A DNA stretch of 64,000 nt, taken from NCBI GenBank assembly GCA_030697175.1, contig JAUYQR010000024.1, positions 31,405 through 95,404 of the forward strand, in the 5' to 3' direction. A model generated the notes under the pieces. That model did no database searches, was not told where the DNA came from, and saw nothing but the letters and a program-made list of their open reading frames with translations. Positions 54,845 to 64,000 of the stretch are shown here, piece after piece. This DNA comes from Paracoccaceae bacterium. GTDB taxonomy: Bacteria; Pseudomonadota; Alphaproteobacteria; Rhodobacterales; Rhodobacteraceae. Position 1 is the stretch's first letter, and each line of letters opens with the position of its first letter. A program made the position numbers and the translations under genes.

Positions 54845-55300
54845 CGCAGCCTGTTGATCTGATCCCCGCAAACTGGCCCGTTTGAAGCTGGAGTTTTCGG
54901 CTACGCTTTTCCGGCTGGGAGAGGAGCGGAATCGGATGAAAGCGCGCAATTTTTCACTTCGTGGACCCTTGGTTCGGACGCGCAGAAGGCGTTCCTCATC
55001 AAGCAGGGCGAAGACGGAACACCGGTTGCGGAGATCTGCCGCAAAGCTGTGATCAGCCAAGCGACCCACTTTAACTGGAAGAAGAAGGTTGCCGGTCTGC
55101 TGCCGACCGAGATGAAGCGGCTCGAGGACGAGAACGCTCGGCTGAAGAAGATCGTGGCGGACCTGACGCTGGACCGGGAGATGCTGCAGGGTGTGATCCG
55201 CCGAAAGCTCTGAAGCCTGGTCGAATGCGCGAACTGGTTCGCGGGATGGGCAGCGATTGGGCGGTGTCGATCCGACAGGCTTGTGGGGCCATCCGAAAGC
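54845..55300 (+). mobile_element. Degenerate IS3-family element: left end, frameshifted orfA, start of orfB
   Basis: TGTTGATCTGATCCCCGCAA near 54851 resembles an IS3-type end. ATG 54936 begins a frame like the start of orfA (KARNFS), but the similarity then moves to another frame at 54971, which encodes SDAQKAFLIKQGEDGTPVAEICRKA, THFNWKKKVAGLLPTEMKRL and a leucine-zipper helix ENARLKKIVADLTLDREMLQ, ending at TGA 55213. OrfB follows with RMRELVRGMGSDWAVSIRQACGAIRKR and then loses similarity near 55300. So orfA has a frameshift and orfB is truncated; the element cannot transpose. It bounds the catabolic island on the right. Confidence 0.8.
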
Positions 55301-55760
55301 GTTGGAGGTGATCTGCTTTCGTTACTGGTTTTCCGCCGATGTCGCGCCAAGGCATCGTCGCCCAGATCTTGACCACTCGGAGTGTCCGCCAACAATCAAC
55401 CCATTCCGCACCCAATTCAGCGCCGTTCACAATCCTCTCAGCGTTTCCGGGCTGAGCGATCAGTGCCGGGTGCGGTCGCCAAGTTTCGGGCTGGCCCAAA
55501 CGTCAACATTGGGCAAGAAGCCAGCGTGGGCGTTTCAACGCGACGGTGGAAAAGCCCTCATCGCCTGGCTGGGCCGGGAAAAGGGTGTGTTGCGGCTCCG
55601 CGGCTGCTCAGCGAACTGAGTGCCCTTATCAGTGAGAATGGGGTGGACCTGATGGGGGACAGCCTCGAGCAAGTGCAGGGATCAAACACTTAGTCAGAAG
55701 TGTTTAGCGGTCTCGCCGACGTGCGCCAGTTCTTTAGATTCTGTTCCCCTGGCGTTCCCT
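55301..55760. other. Gap without a recognised gene next to the IS3 remnant
   Basis: About 460 bases. Short frames on both strands are open (for example minus strand in 55257-55499 with TLRVVKIWATMPWRDIGG) but none has a clear start, ribosome site or family match. It may be decayed mobile-element sequence. Confidence 0.35.
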
Positions 55761-55762
55761 AA

Positions 55763-55791
55763 AATACAAAAGGCCTCGCATGTGCGAGGCC
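55763..55791 (-). terminator. Terminator of the tRNA-Ala transcript
   Basis: GGCCTCGCA (55772-55780) and TGCGAGGCC (55783-55791) form a perfect 9-bp stem; on the minus strand it is followed by TTTTGTATTTT. It lies 28 bases beyond the 3' end of the tRNA. Confidence 0.85.
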
Positions 55792-55818
55792 ATTTGTAAG
55801 TTAAGTCTTTGTTCTCTT

Positions 55819-55894
<76 letters not shown>

Positions 55895-56001
55895 ACCGGA
55901 GAACTCGCGCCGTTGTCGCCGCGATGCCGGGTGTTTAGGGTAGGTCGCGGGGGGCTGCAAGCGGATTTTTCACCTCTCGCTGCCGGCCCCACGCCAGTTC
56001 T

Positions 56002-56337
56002 TCAGACCTCTTCCTCGTCGCCCGCAACGTCCGCCAGATCATCAAGCGAAACGTTGTCATCGGCGTCGTCTTCCAGCAGATCATCATCCAGCTCGGCGTC
56101 TTCGGTGACAGCACCGGCAAGGATGTCGTCATCGGCTTCCAGATCGTCGACCAGGACGTCATCATCCTTCTCCGGCACAACTCGCGAGATGACGGCAGCG
56201 GCCATCTTGCGGCGGACGGATTCGATATCGACGACTTCGCCCGTGTACGGGCTGACGATCGGAGAACGGTTCAGGTCGTAGAAACGCTTGCCGGTCGTCG
56301 GGCAGATACGCTTCGTGCCCCATTCTTGCTTGGGCAT
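56002..56337 (-). CDS. TIGR02300-family acidic protein
   Basis: A 111-residue protein. The N-terminal 45 residues, PKQEWGTKRICPTTGKRFYDLNRSP and IVSPYTGEV, are the conserved TIGR02300 core of Alphaproteobacteria; the C-terminal half is strongly acidic (DDDLLEDDADDN, GDEEEV) and likely disordered. Start ATG 56337 follows AAGGGAT. The family function is not known. It lies just upstream in genome order of a tRNA-Ala gene on the same strand but is not cotranscribed with it by any visible sign. Confidence 0.88.
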   Translation of the reverse strand: MPKQEWGTKRICPTTGKRFYDLNRSPIVSPYTGEVVDIESVRRKMAAAVISRVVPEKDDDVLVDDLEADDDILAGAVTEDAELDDDLLEDDADDNVSLDDLADVAGDEEEV

Positions 56338-56458
56338 GGTGATCCCTTTACAGGCTGACTTGAGAAGGCAGTCGCTTGCCACAGGCAGGGGCAAGTGTCA
56401 AAGGCTTTCGTCCGGCGCCAAATCTCGCTATGGCTTCTTGCAGATTCAAGGGGGGGTC

Positions 56459-57151
56459 ATGGCGGTTCTGACGGGCGTTCTACCGGTCGACGTTCACTTG
56501 AAACGTTCGGGGCGAAGCCGGCGATTCTCGCTGCGGGTGTCGCGGCTGGATGGGAAGGTGACCCTGTCCATCCCCCTGCGTGCGCGGGAGACGGAGGCGC
56601 TGGAGTTTCTGCGCGGTCAGGAAGCGTGGTTGCGCGAAACCTTGGCAGCAATGCCCGATTCTGCCTCGGTTCCGGTGCGACTTGGCGCCTTGCTGCCGGT
56701 GGAGGGGCGGTCCCTGATGCTCGCGCCGGGAAGCGGGCGCGTGATCCGAGAGGCCGAAGGCAGCTTGCTTGTGCCGGGGGCGCCGGAACAGGCCGCCGCA
56801 CGGGTCGGGGCCTGGTTGAAGGTGCTGGCGCGTGACCGGCTGGCCGAAGCATCGGCCCGCCACGCCGGCACGCTGCAACGGCGCTACACACGCCTGACGC
56901 TGCGCGACACGCGGTCGCGTTGGGGATCGTGCAGTCCGGATGGGGCGCTGATGTATTCGTGGCGCCTGATCATGGCCCCCCCTTCGGTGCTGGATTACGT
57001 GGCGGCGCATGAGGCGGCGCATCTGGTGCAGATGAACCACTCCGCAGCCTTCTGGGACGTGGTGCTGACCTTGTGCCCGAACTGGAAGCGCGAGCGGCAA
57101 TGGCTGCACGACCATGGCCAGACGCTGCACCGATTTCGCTTCGGGGATTGA
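56459..57151 (+). CDS. YgjP-type zinc metallopeptidase (DUF45/SprT-like)
   Basis: A 230-residue protein of the YgjP/WLM group. The zinc motif is YVAAHEAAHLVQMNHSAAFW, with HExxH and a third ligand in NHSxxFW. SRWGSCSPDGALMYSWRLIMAP before it is a family hallmark. The N-terminal beta-rich half begins VHLKRSGRSRRFSLRVS. Start ATG 56459 is preceded by AAGGGGGGG. Substrates are not known in this family. It is 33 bases before a GntR regulator gene on the same strand. Confidence 0.88.
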   Translation: MAVLTGVLPVDVHLKRSGRSRRFSLRVSRLDGKVTLSIPLRARETEALEFLRGQEAWLRETLAAMPDSASVPVRLGALLPVEGRSLMLAPGSGRVIREAEGSLLVPGAPEQAAARVGAWLKVLARDRLAEASARHAGTLQRRYTRLTLRDTRSRWGSCSPDGALMYSWRLIMAPPSVLDYVAAHEAAHLVQMNHSAAFWDVVLTLCPNWKRERQWLHDHGQTLHRFRFGD

Positions 57152-57184
57152 CCCGGGCAGGGTCGGGGTGTTTCCCTCGCGGCC

Positions 57185-57835
57185 ATGTCGATCACACCGC
57201 GCCCGACCGATCCCAACGCCGCAGCCCACGAACGGCTTTATCGCTCGTTGCGCCAGCAGGTGATGCACGGCGAGCTTGATCCGGGCCAGTCGATGACGTT
57301 GCGGGGGCTGGGACGAAGTTACGGCGTGTCTATGACCCCCGCGCGCGAGGCCGTGCGGCGGCTGGTGGCGGAAGGGGCGCTGACGCTGTCGTCCTCGGGC
57401 CGGATTTCGACCCCGGAACTGACGCCCGAGCGGATCGAGGAACTGGCGGCGATCCGCGCGCTTCTTGAGCCTGAGATGGCGGCAAGGGCCTTGCCGCGCG
57501 CGCATTTCGCGCTGATCGAACGGCTGAGCGCCATCAACATGGCGAACGCCGAGGCTGCGGTGAAGCAGGACGCTGTGGGTTATGTGCGCACCAACCTTGA
57601 ATTCCACCGGACGCTTTACCTGCGCGCCCAGACGCCGGCGATGCTGGCGATGTGCGAAACGGTCTGGTTGCAACTGGGGCCGACGATGCGGACAGTCTAC
57701 GCCCGCCTGAAGCGACGCGAGCCGCCACAGCACCACAGGATGATTCTGGCAGCCCTGAAAGCCGGCGACGAGCCGGGACTGAGGCTGGCGGTTCGCACTG
57801 ACGTGACACAAGGGTTGCGTCACCTCGCCGGGTAG
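57185..57835 (+). CDS. GntR/FadR-family transcriptional regulator
   Basis: A 216-residue regulator. The winged helix is HERLYRSLRQQVMHGELDPGQSMTLRGLGRSYGVSMTPAREAVRRLVAEGAL, followed by an FCD ligand-binding domain (EELAAIRALLEPEMAARALPRAH, EFHRTLYLRAQTPAMLAMCETVWLQLGPTM). The FCD histidines for metal are only partly visible. Its target is not evident; neighbours are a peptidase and a methyltransferase gene. Confidence 0.88.
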   Translation: MSITPRPTDPNAAAHERLYRSLRQQVMHGELDPGQSMTLRGLGRSYGVSMTPAREAVRRLVAEGALTLSSSGRISTPELTPERIEELAAIRALLEPEMAARALPRAHFALIERLSAINMANAEAAVKQDAVGYVRTNLEFHRTLYLRAQTPAMLAMCETVWLQLGPTMRTVYARLKRREPPQHHRMILAALKAGDEPGLRLAVRTDVTQGLRHLAG

Positions 57836-57875
57836 TCATAGATCAGCGCAACGGAATAATTCGCAAGGGAACGGC

Positions 57876-58622
57876 ATGTTCAAGCGTGCATCTGGTCTGC
57901 AGTATCACCGGTTTCTGCGTCGGTTGCACAGCGCGCATCTGTTTGATTGGTATCTGGAAATCGGCTGCCGCACGGGAGAGTCTCTGGCTCCGGTTCGCAG
58001 CAAGACGATCGGCGTCGACCCGTTCTTTCGTGCCGCGAACAACATCATCGGCAAGAAGCCTGCCCTGCATATCCTGCAGCAAACCAGCGACGAATTCTTT
58101 GCGTCGGGGTTCCTTGCGAACGCGCGCATCAAGCTGTCGGCCAGTTTTCTGGACGGAATGCATCTGTTCGAGTTTCTGCTGCGCGATTTCATCGGCACCG
58201 AAGCGCAGAGCACGCCAGACAGTGTGATCCTGCTGCATGACTGCGTGCCGTACGACCTGCGGATGACGACGCGCGACCTTTCGAATTTGCCATCCGGGGC
58301 CTGGACGGGCGACGTCTGGAAACTGATCCCGATCTTGCAGGAATACCGGCCCGATCTGACCCTGACAGTCATCGATTGCCGCCCGACGGGGCTGGTTTGT
58401 GTGACCGGCCTTGCGCCGGGGAATACCGTTCTGGCCGAGAATTACGACAAGATAATCAAGCAATATCAAGATGTAACGCTGGATGCCTATGGCATCAAAC
58501 GGTTTGGTGACAGCTTTGAGTTGACCAGCGCGCTTGAGTGCGAGCAGGCCGGATTTCCGCAGTGGAAGGCAGCCAGCATCGACCCAAGCCTAGCCATCCA
58601 GCCGCAACTGGTTTCGACCTGA
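57876..58622 (+). CDS. Class I methyltransferase-like protein (Methyltransferase_24 type)
   Basis: A 248-residue protein. LFDWYLEIGCRTGESLAPVRSKTIGVDPFF is a motif I SAM-binding loop with its acidic strand end, and ASFLDGMHLFEFLLRDF with ILLHDCVP fits the Methyltransferase_24 fold (D-G-x-H and later H-D). It often occurs in glycan or surface modification, but no such genes are near. Start ATG 57876 has a weak AAGGGAACGGC upstream. Substrate unknown. Confidence 0.68.
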   Translation: MFKRASGLQYHRFLRRLHSAHLFDWYLEIGCRTGESLAPVRSKTIGVDPFFRAANNIIGKKPALHILQQTSDEFFASGFLANARIKLSASFLDGMHLFEFLLRDFIGTEAQSTPDSVILLHDCVPYDLRMTTRDLSNLPSGAWTGDVWKLIPILQEYRPDLTLTVIDCRPTGLVCVTGLAPGNTVLAENYDKIIKQYQDVTLDAYGIKRFGDSFELTSALECEQAGFPQWKAASIDPSLAIQPQLVST

Positions 58623-58632
58623 AAGGTCCGTC

Positions 58633-60021
<1,389 letters not shown>

Positions 60022-60104
60022 CGGTCAAATCCTTCGGTTTTTGCGGTCTGCCAAGCGTATGGCAAGTGTATGGCAAGCGTCTGGCAGTTTTGCCAGCGCA
60101 AGGG

Positions 60105-60500
60105 TCAGAGAAGGGCCGCCACGAGCATTGTGACGGTTGCGAAGAAGCCTGCGGCCCAGATTGCCGACCGCCACGGCTGCCAGCCGAAGGCGTAGGCGGG
60201 GATGTAGAGCACGCGGGCGGCGAGGTAGGCCCAGGCGGCGGTCCGGGTAACGGGCGTGGACTGGTCGCCCAGGGTCACGACGACCACGGCGAGGGTGAAG
60301 AGGATCAGCGCTTCGAAATGGTTGTTGAGTGCGCGTTGCAGCCGGCCCGTGACGGTGGACAGTGGCCGTTCCGGTGCGCGGTCGCGCGGGCCCGACGTGT
60401 AGCGGGTGCCAAGCTCGAGGTTCGCGGGAAGAGCGAAGGCCACGTATTGCGCGGCTTGCAGCAGGCCGGCGAGGGCGAGGACGGTGAGTTCAGGGGTCAT
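60105..60500 (-). CDS. MAPEG-family membrane protein
   Basis: A 131-residue four-helix MAPEG protein: LTVLALAGLLQAAQYVAFAL, the conserved RALNNHFEALILFTLAVVVV, and YLAARVLYIPAYAFGW. Eukaryotic relatives are glutathione transferases and peroxidases; the bacterial role is unclear. ATG 60500 is the start; the frame extends upstream into low-complexity repeat and is not protein-like. Lies between the sucB-linked hypothetical gene and lpd on the same strand. Confidence 0.85.
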   Translation of the reverse strand: MTPELTVLALAGLLQAAQYVAFALPANLELGTRYTSGPRDRAPERPLSTVTGRLQRALNNHFEALILFTLAVVVVTLGDQSTPVTRTAAWAYLAARVLYIPAYAFGWQPWRSAIWAAGFFATVTMLVAALL

Positions 60501-60511
60501 GGTGTTTCCCG

Positions 60512-60658
60512 GAGGCCCCCACCCCCATCCCCTCCCCACGAGGGGGAGGGGAGGCGCTTGGTCCGCGGGCGGTGGGGGTGGGGTGGGGCATGTGGGGTCC
60601 GGGGTTGAGTAGGGTGCGCTACAGCGCACCGGGGGATGGTGTGCTGTAGCGCACCCTA
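60512..60658. repeat. Composite G/C-rich repeat block with nested palindromes
   Basis: Two parts. First, CCCCTCCCC (60529-60537) pairs with GGGGAGGGG (60543-60551), inside a larger C-rich/G-rich arm pair (about 60515-60530 and 60571-60588). Second, an inverted repeat between 60610-60630 and 60638-60658 with one mismatch in 21; each arm is itself a palindrome (GGTGCGCT-AC-AGCGCACC). The block sits between two genes of the suc cluster on the minus strand and could terminate or process that transcript. It resembles REP/BIME-type extragenic repeats. Confidence 0.7.
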
Positions 60659-60667
60659 CCGTGATGT

Positions 60668-61135
60668 CTATCTTTCGCTCGCGTCATCTTGTGTCACAAA
60701 AGCCTGCAGTTCCTGCGACACCGGCAGAGACGCAAGCCGCTCATTCACGGACTCAGAAACTCTGGCAGCGGATGTGATCAATAGCTCGTCCAGGGGCGAG
60801 AAGCCGAGGTTGGCCGCGTTGCGAAACGCCGTATTCAAGACCACGCCAAGAGATATCCCGTACGCGAAGAAATGCTCTTCACCATATTCCGTCCGCTCCA
60901 AACGCTCGGCCAAGGCAATTGCAACGAGCGAAACCTTGTGTGGGAGCGGCACCCGCACCCAGTCAACGTTTGTTGCTGAGCGCGCCCAAGTTTCCGCGAT
61001 CATTTCATTGGCAGTTATGTGCGCGTTTCCGTCGAAATTTCCCGTCGCTGCTTGCGATCTGAGTAGATTTTCGAGGGCAGACGCAGCTTCGGCTTTGCGA
61101 AGCTGTGTCTTTGCTCTTTTTATGAGGCCAAACAC
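60668..61135 (-). CDS. Hypothetical protein inside the 2-oxoglutarate dehydrogenase cluster
   Basis: A 155-residue soluble, mostly helical protein, not recognised. It begins with a basic helix (FGLIKRAKTQLRKAEAASALENLL) and has a central segment LPHKVSLVAIALAERLERTEYGEEHFFAYG. GTG 61135 follows GAGGTGTCC. It lies 12 bases after sucB on the same strand, so it is cotranscribed. Its base composition is clearly less GC-rich than its neighbours and it abuts a repeat block, both suggesting later insertion into the operon. Confidence 0.65.
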   Translation of the reverse strand: MFGLIKRAKTQLRKAEAASALENLLRSQAATGNFDGNAHITANEMIAETWARSATNVDWVRVPLPHKVSLVAIALAERLERTEYGEEHFFAYGISLGVVLNTAFRNAANLGFSPLDELLITSAARVSESVNERLASLPVSQELQAFVTQDDASER

Positions 61136-61147
61136 TACTAGGACACC

Positions 61148-62359
61148 TCACAAATCCATCAACAATCGCCTCGGGTCTTCCAGCGCCTCTTTGACCCGCA
61201 CCAGGAACGTCACCGCGCCTTTGCCGTCGACGATGCGGTGGTCATACGACAGAGCAAGATACATCATCGGGCGGATGACGATCTGGCCTGCGACAACAAC
61301 CGGGCGGTCCTGGATCTTGTGCATGCCGAGGATGCCGGACTGCGGGGGGTTGAGGATGGGGGAGGACATCAGGCTGCCGTAGACGCCGCCGTTGGAGATG
61401 GTGAAGGAGCCGCCCTGCATCTCGGCCATCGACAGCTTGCCGTCGCGGGCGCGAAGGCCCAGTTCGGCGATCTTCTTTTCGATGGCGGCAAAGCCCATCT
61501 GGTCGGCGTCACGGACCACCGGGACGACGAGGCCCGAGGGGGTGCCGACGGCGACGCCCATGTGGACGTAGTTCTTGTAGACCACGTCCTGGCCGTCGAT
61601 CTCGGCGTTGACCTCGGGGACTTCCTTCAGGGCGTGGGTGCAGGCCTTGACGAAGAAGGACATGAAGCCAAGCTTGACGCCGTGTTTCTTCTCGAACGCG
61701 TCCTTGTATTCGTTGCGCAAGGACATGATGCCGGACATGTCCACCTCGTTGTAGGTCGTCAGCATCGCGGCGGTGTTCTGGGCGTCTTTCAGGCGCCGCG
61801 CGATGGTGGCGCGAAGGCGGGTCATCTTGACCCGTTCTTCGCGTGCCGCGTCGTCGGCGGGGACGGGGGCGCGGGGGACCGAGGCCGGGGCCGCCGCAGG
61901 TGCCGCCGCTGCGGTGGCGACGGCGCGGGCCACGTCTTCCTTCATGATCCGGCCATCGCGGCCAGTGCCTTGCACGGCGTCGGGGGTGAGGTTTGCCTCG
62001 GCCATGGCCTTCTTGGCCGATGGCGCGTCTTCGGTGGCCTTGGCGGCGACTGGGGCGGCGACTGGGGCGGTGGGGGCCGCTTCAGCCTTGGCTTCGGCTT
62101 TCGGCGCGGGGGCAGCAGCAGCCGCACCCTCGGTCACGATGGCAAGGCGGGCGTTGGCCGCGACGGTCGTGCCTTCCGGCGCGATGATCTCGGTCAGGAC
62201 GCCGGTCACCGGCGACGGCACCTCGACCGAGACCTTGTCGGTCTCAAGCTCGCACAGCATCTCGTCCTGCTTGACCGCGTCGCCGGGTTTCTTGAACCAG
62301 GTCGATACGGTGGCTTCGGACACGGATTCCCCGAGGGCGGGCACCATTACATCGGTCAT
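61148..62359 (-). CDS. sucB: Dihydrolipoyl succinyltransferase, E2 of 2-oxoglutarate dehydrogenase
   Basis: A 403-residue E2 protein. Residues about 2-76 are a lipoyl domain with the lipoylated lysine in [14 protein letters not shown]. An Ala/Pro linker ([22 protein letters not shown]) follows, then a peripheral subunit-binding domain ([26 protein letters not shown]) and the catalytic domain with [16 protein letters not shown]. The start is ATG 62359, seven bases from GAGGAG; ATG 62365 is too close. It lies 11 bases after sucA. Confidence 0.95.
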   Translation of the reverse strand: MTDVMVPALGESVSEATVSTWFKKPGDAVKQDEMLCELETDKVSVEVPSPVTGVLTEIIAPEGTTVAANARLAIVTEGAAAAAPAPKAEAKAEAAPTAPVAAPVAAKATEDAPSAKKAMAEANLTPDAVQGTGRDGRIMKEDVARAVATAAAAPAAAPASVPRAPVPADDAAREERVKMTRLRATIARRLKDAQNTAAMLTTYNEVDMSGIMSLRNEYKDAFEKKHGVKLGFMSFFVKACTHALKEVPEVNAEIDGQDVVYKNYVHMGVAVGTPSGLVVPVVRDADQMGFAAIEKKIAELGLRARDGKLSMAEMQGGSFTISNGGVYGSLMSSPILNPPQSGILGMHKIQDRPVVVAGQIVIRPMMYLALSYDHRIVDGKGAVTFLVRVKEALEDPRRLLMDL

Positions 62360-62370
62360 TCTCATTCTCC

Positions 62371-64000
62371 TCAGATCGTCAGTGCGTCGTTGACGAGGGC
62401 TGCTTGTTCATACTTGTGGCGGCTGGCGAGGCCGGTTGCGGGCGAGGCGCTGGCGTTGCGGCCAGCGTAGCGGGCGCGGGTGGTGGTGCCGCGCACCTTG
62501 GTCAGCACCGCTTCCAGTTCCGGTTCGATGAAGGACCATGCGCCCTGGTTCTTTGGTTCTTCCTGGCACCAGATGATTTCGGCGTTCGGGAAGCGACCCA
62601 GTTCCTGCGTGAGCGACAGGGTCGGCACGGGGTAAAGCTGTTCGACGCGCAGCAGATAGATGTCGTCGATGCCGCGCGCGTCGCGTTCGGCCAGAAGGTC
62701 GAAGTAGACCTTGCCCGAACACAGCACGACGCGCTTGATCTTGGCGTCGGCCTTCAGCTTGGTCGTGGAATTGCCCTTCTGCGCATCGTCCCAGAGGACG
62801 CGGTGGAAGGTGGAGCCGTCGGTGAAATCATCGGCCCGGCTGATGCACATCGGGTGACGCAGCAGCGATTTCGGCGTCATCAGGATCAGCGGTTTGCGAT
62901 AGGTGCGATGCAACTGGCGGCGCAGGATGTGGAAGTAGTTCGCCGGGGTGGAGCAGTTGGCGACGATCCAGTTATCCTCGGCCGAGTTCTGCAGGAAGCG
63001 TTCCAGACGGGCGGAGGAATGTTCCGGCCCCTGGCCTTCGAAGCCGTGCGGCAGAAGGCAGACGAGGCCCGACATCCGCAGCCATTTCGATTCGCCCGAG
63101 TTGATGAACTGGTCGAACATGATCTGCGCGCCGTTGGCGAAATCGCCGAACTGGGCCTCCCACATGACGAGCGCGTTCGGTTCCGACAGCGAATAGCCGT
63201 ATTCGAACCCGAGGACGGCGTATTCCGACAGCATCGAGTCGATGACCTCATACCGTGCCTGTCCGGCGCGGATGTGGTTGAGGGGGTAGTGGCGTTCTTC
63301 GGTCGTCTGGTTGACGAAGGCGGAATGGCGCTGGCTGAAGGTGCCGCGCGTGGCATCCTGGCCCGACAGGCGCACCGGGAAGCCTTCGGTGACGAGCGAG
63401 CCGAAGGCCAGCGCCTCGGCTGTCGCCCAGTCGAAGCCCTTGCCCGAGGCAAACATCTCTTTCTTCGCCTCAAGCTGGCGGGCCACGGTCTTGTGCAGAT
63501 CGAAGCCTTCGGGAACGCGGGTCAGGGCGGCGCCGACCTCGGCCAGGGTTTCGGCCTTGATCCAGGTTTCGCCGCGCTGGTAGTTGTTCAGATCCTTGGT
63601 GGCGAGGTTCTTCCAGCGCCCATCCAGCCAGTCGGCCTTGTTCGGCTTGAAGTTGCGGCCGACCTCGAATTCCTCGTTCAGGCGGGCCTGGAAGGCTGCC
63701 TTCATGTCTTCGATCTCGCCTTCGGGGATCAGGCCGTCCTTGACCAGACGCTCGGTATAAAGCTGGAGCGTGGTTTTCTGCTTGCGGATGCGGGTATACA
63801 TCGCCGGGTTGGTGAACATCGGCTCGTCGCCTACGTTGAGACAGAAGCGGCGGTAGCAGAAGATGTCGATCACCACGTCCTTGTGGAACTTCTGGCGGGA
63901 TTAGGAGGGGACGCGGGCGGCGTGGACCACGGCCTCGGGGTCGTCGCAGTTGACGTGGAAGTTCGGCGCTTCGACCATCAGGGCGATGTCGGTCGGGTAG
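62371..64000 (-). pseudogene. sucA: 2-oxoglutarate dehydrogenase E1 (sucA), 3' part, with an in-frame stop at 63901-63903
   Basis: The C-terminal 540 or so codons of E1 are present; the gene runs off the window. Good motifs include LVMWEAQFGDFANGAQIMFDQF, LPHGFEGQGPEHSSARLERFLQ and VEQLYPVP. Upstream, [30 protein letters not shown] is followed by PS then TAA then SRQKFHKDVVIDIFCYRRF, where homologues read ARVATEFRQKFHKD. Fourteen codons later FCLNVGDEP replaces the invariant FGHNEGDEP. Outside this stretch of about 80 bases the gene is normal. It could be a true nonsense allele, but the clustering suggests local sequence error. From GTG 63876 a shorter protein could be read, without the E1 N-terminus. 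Confidence 0.85.

Noticed and set aside
54831..55300. An intact transposase operon
   Set aside because: OrfA similarity switches frame near 54965 and orfB ends after about 30 codons.
38998..55300. A simple composite transposon with two copies of one IS
   Set aside because: The left OrfB tail (YNPRGRHSKLGYLSP) and right OrfA (LPTEMKRL..LDREML) look like different IS3 subgroups; no matching ends or target repeats were found.
63876..64000. Reading sucA as two separate genes split at the stop
   Set aside because: Both parts align as one E1 protein across the stop, so it is one damaged or misread gene.

Overview
The window is high-GC and gene-dense and looks like the chromosome of an alphaproteobacterium of the Rhodobacteraceae type (Rhodobacter, Tabrizicola or Gemmobacter relatives). 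The signs are an ABC-type glycerol uptake operon of the glpSTPQUV kind, a TIGR02300 acidic protein, a LuxO-type regulator paired with a separate HPt protein, a CCTCCGGCGGGGATATTT-type hairpin, and many genes joined by ATGA or TGATG overlaps. The genus is an inference; no rRNA is present.

Layout. 0-12 kb: end of an acyltransferase, then a complete glycerol regulon (divergent glpR; glpD-glpS-glpT-glpP-glpQ-glpU-glpV; then glpK overlapping an iron-type alcohol dehydrogenase). 12-24 kb: housekeeping and central metabolism (cytochrome b561, esterase, glyA, nadK, LuxO-like regulator plus HPt, prpE, maeB, a bicupin). 24-28.6 kb: an overlapping nucleoside-salvage operon cdd-deoA-deoB-add-upp. 28.6-38.6 kb: SPOR protein, a membrane protein resembling M48 peptidases without the catalytic motif, DMT exporter, tdk, a CII-like DNA-binding protein, an RhlE-type helicase and an RND efflux pair closed by a strong terminator.

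39-55.3 kb is an accessory catabolic island with IS3-family debris at both ends. At the left is a chimeric ORF (AbrB-type N-terminus fused to the tail of an IS3 transposase). At the right is a frameshifted IS3 orfA followed by the broken start of orfB. Between them lie (i) an operon for a HyuA/HyuB (hydantoinase/oxoprolinase-type) enzyme with a five-part branched-chain-amino-acid-type ABC importer and a divergent AraC regulator, and (ii) an operon pxpA-BCCP-biotin carboxylase-pxpB-pxpC with a divergent LysR regulator. The second operon has all parts of a split urea-carboxylase-like enzyme plus a LamB/YcsF protein. Together they suggest uptake and ATP/biotin-dependent opening of a cyclic or linear amide of unknown identity. 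This is the best candidate here for an undescribed system.

55.7-64 kb: tRNA-Ala(GGC), TIGR02300 protein, a YgjP-type metallopeptidase, a GntR regulator, a methyltransferase and the 2-oxoglutarate dehydrogenase cluster sucA-sucB-(hypothetical)-MAPEG-lpd on the minus strand. The sucA copy has an in-frame stop and a tight cluster of substitutions near the window edge, which looks more like local sequence error or recent damage than normal variation. No CRISPR array, rRNA or prophage was seen.
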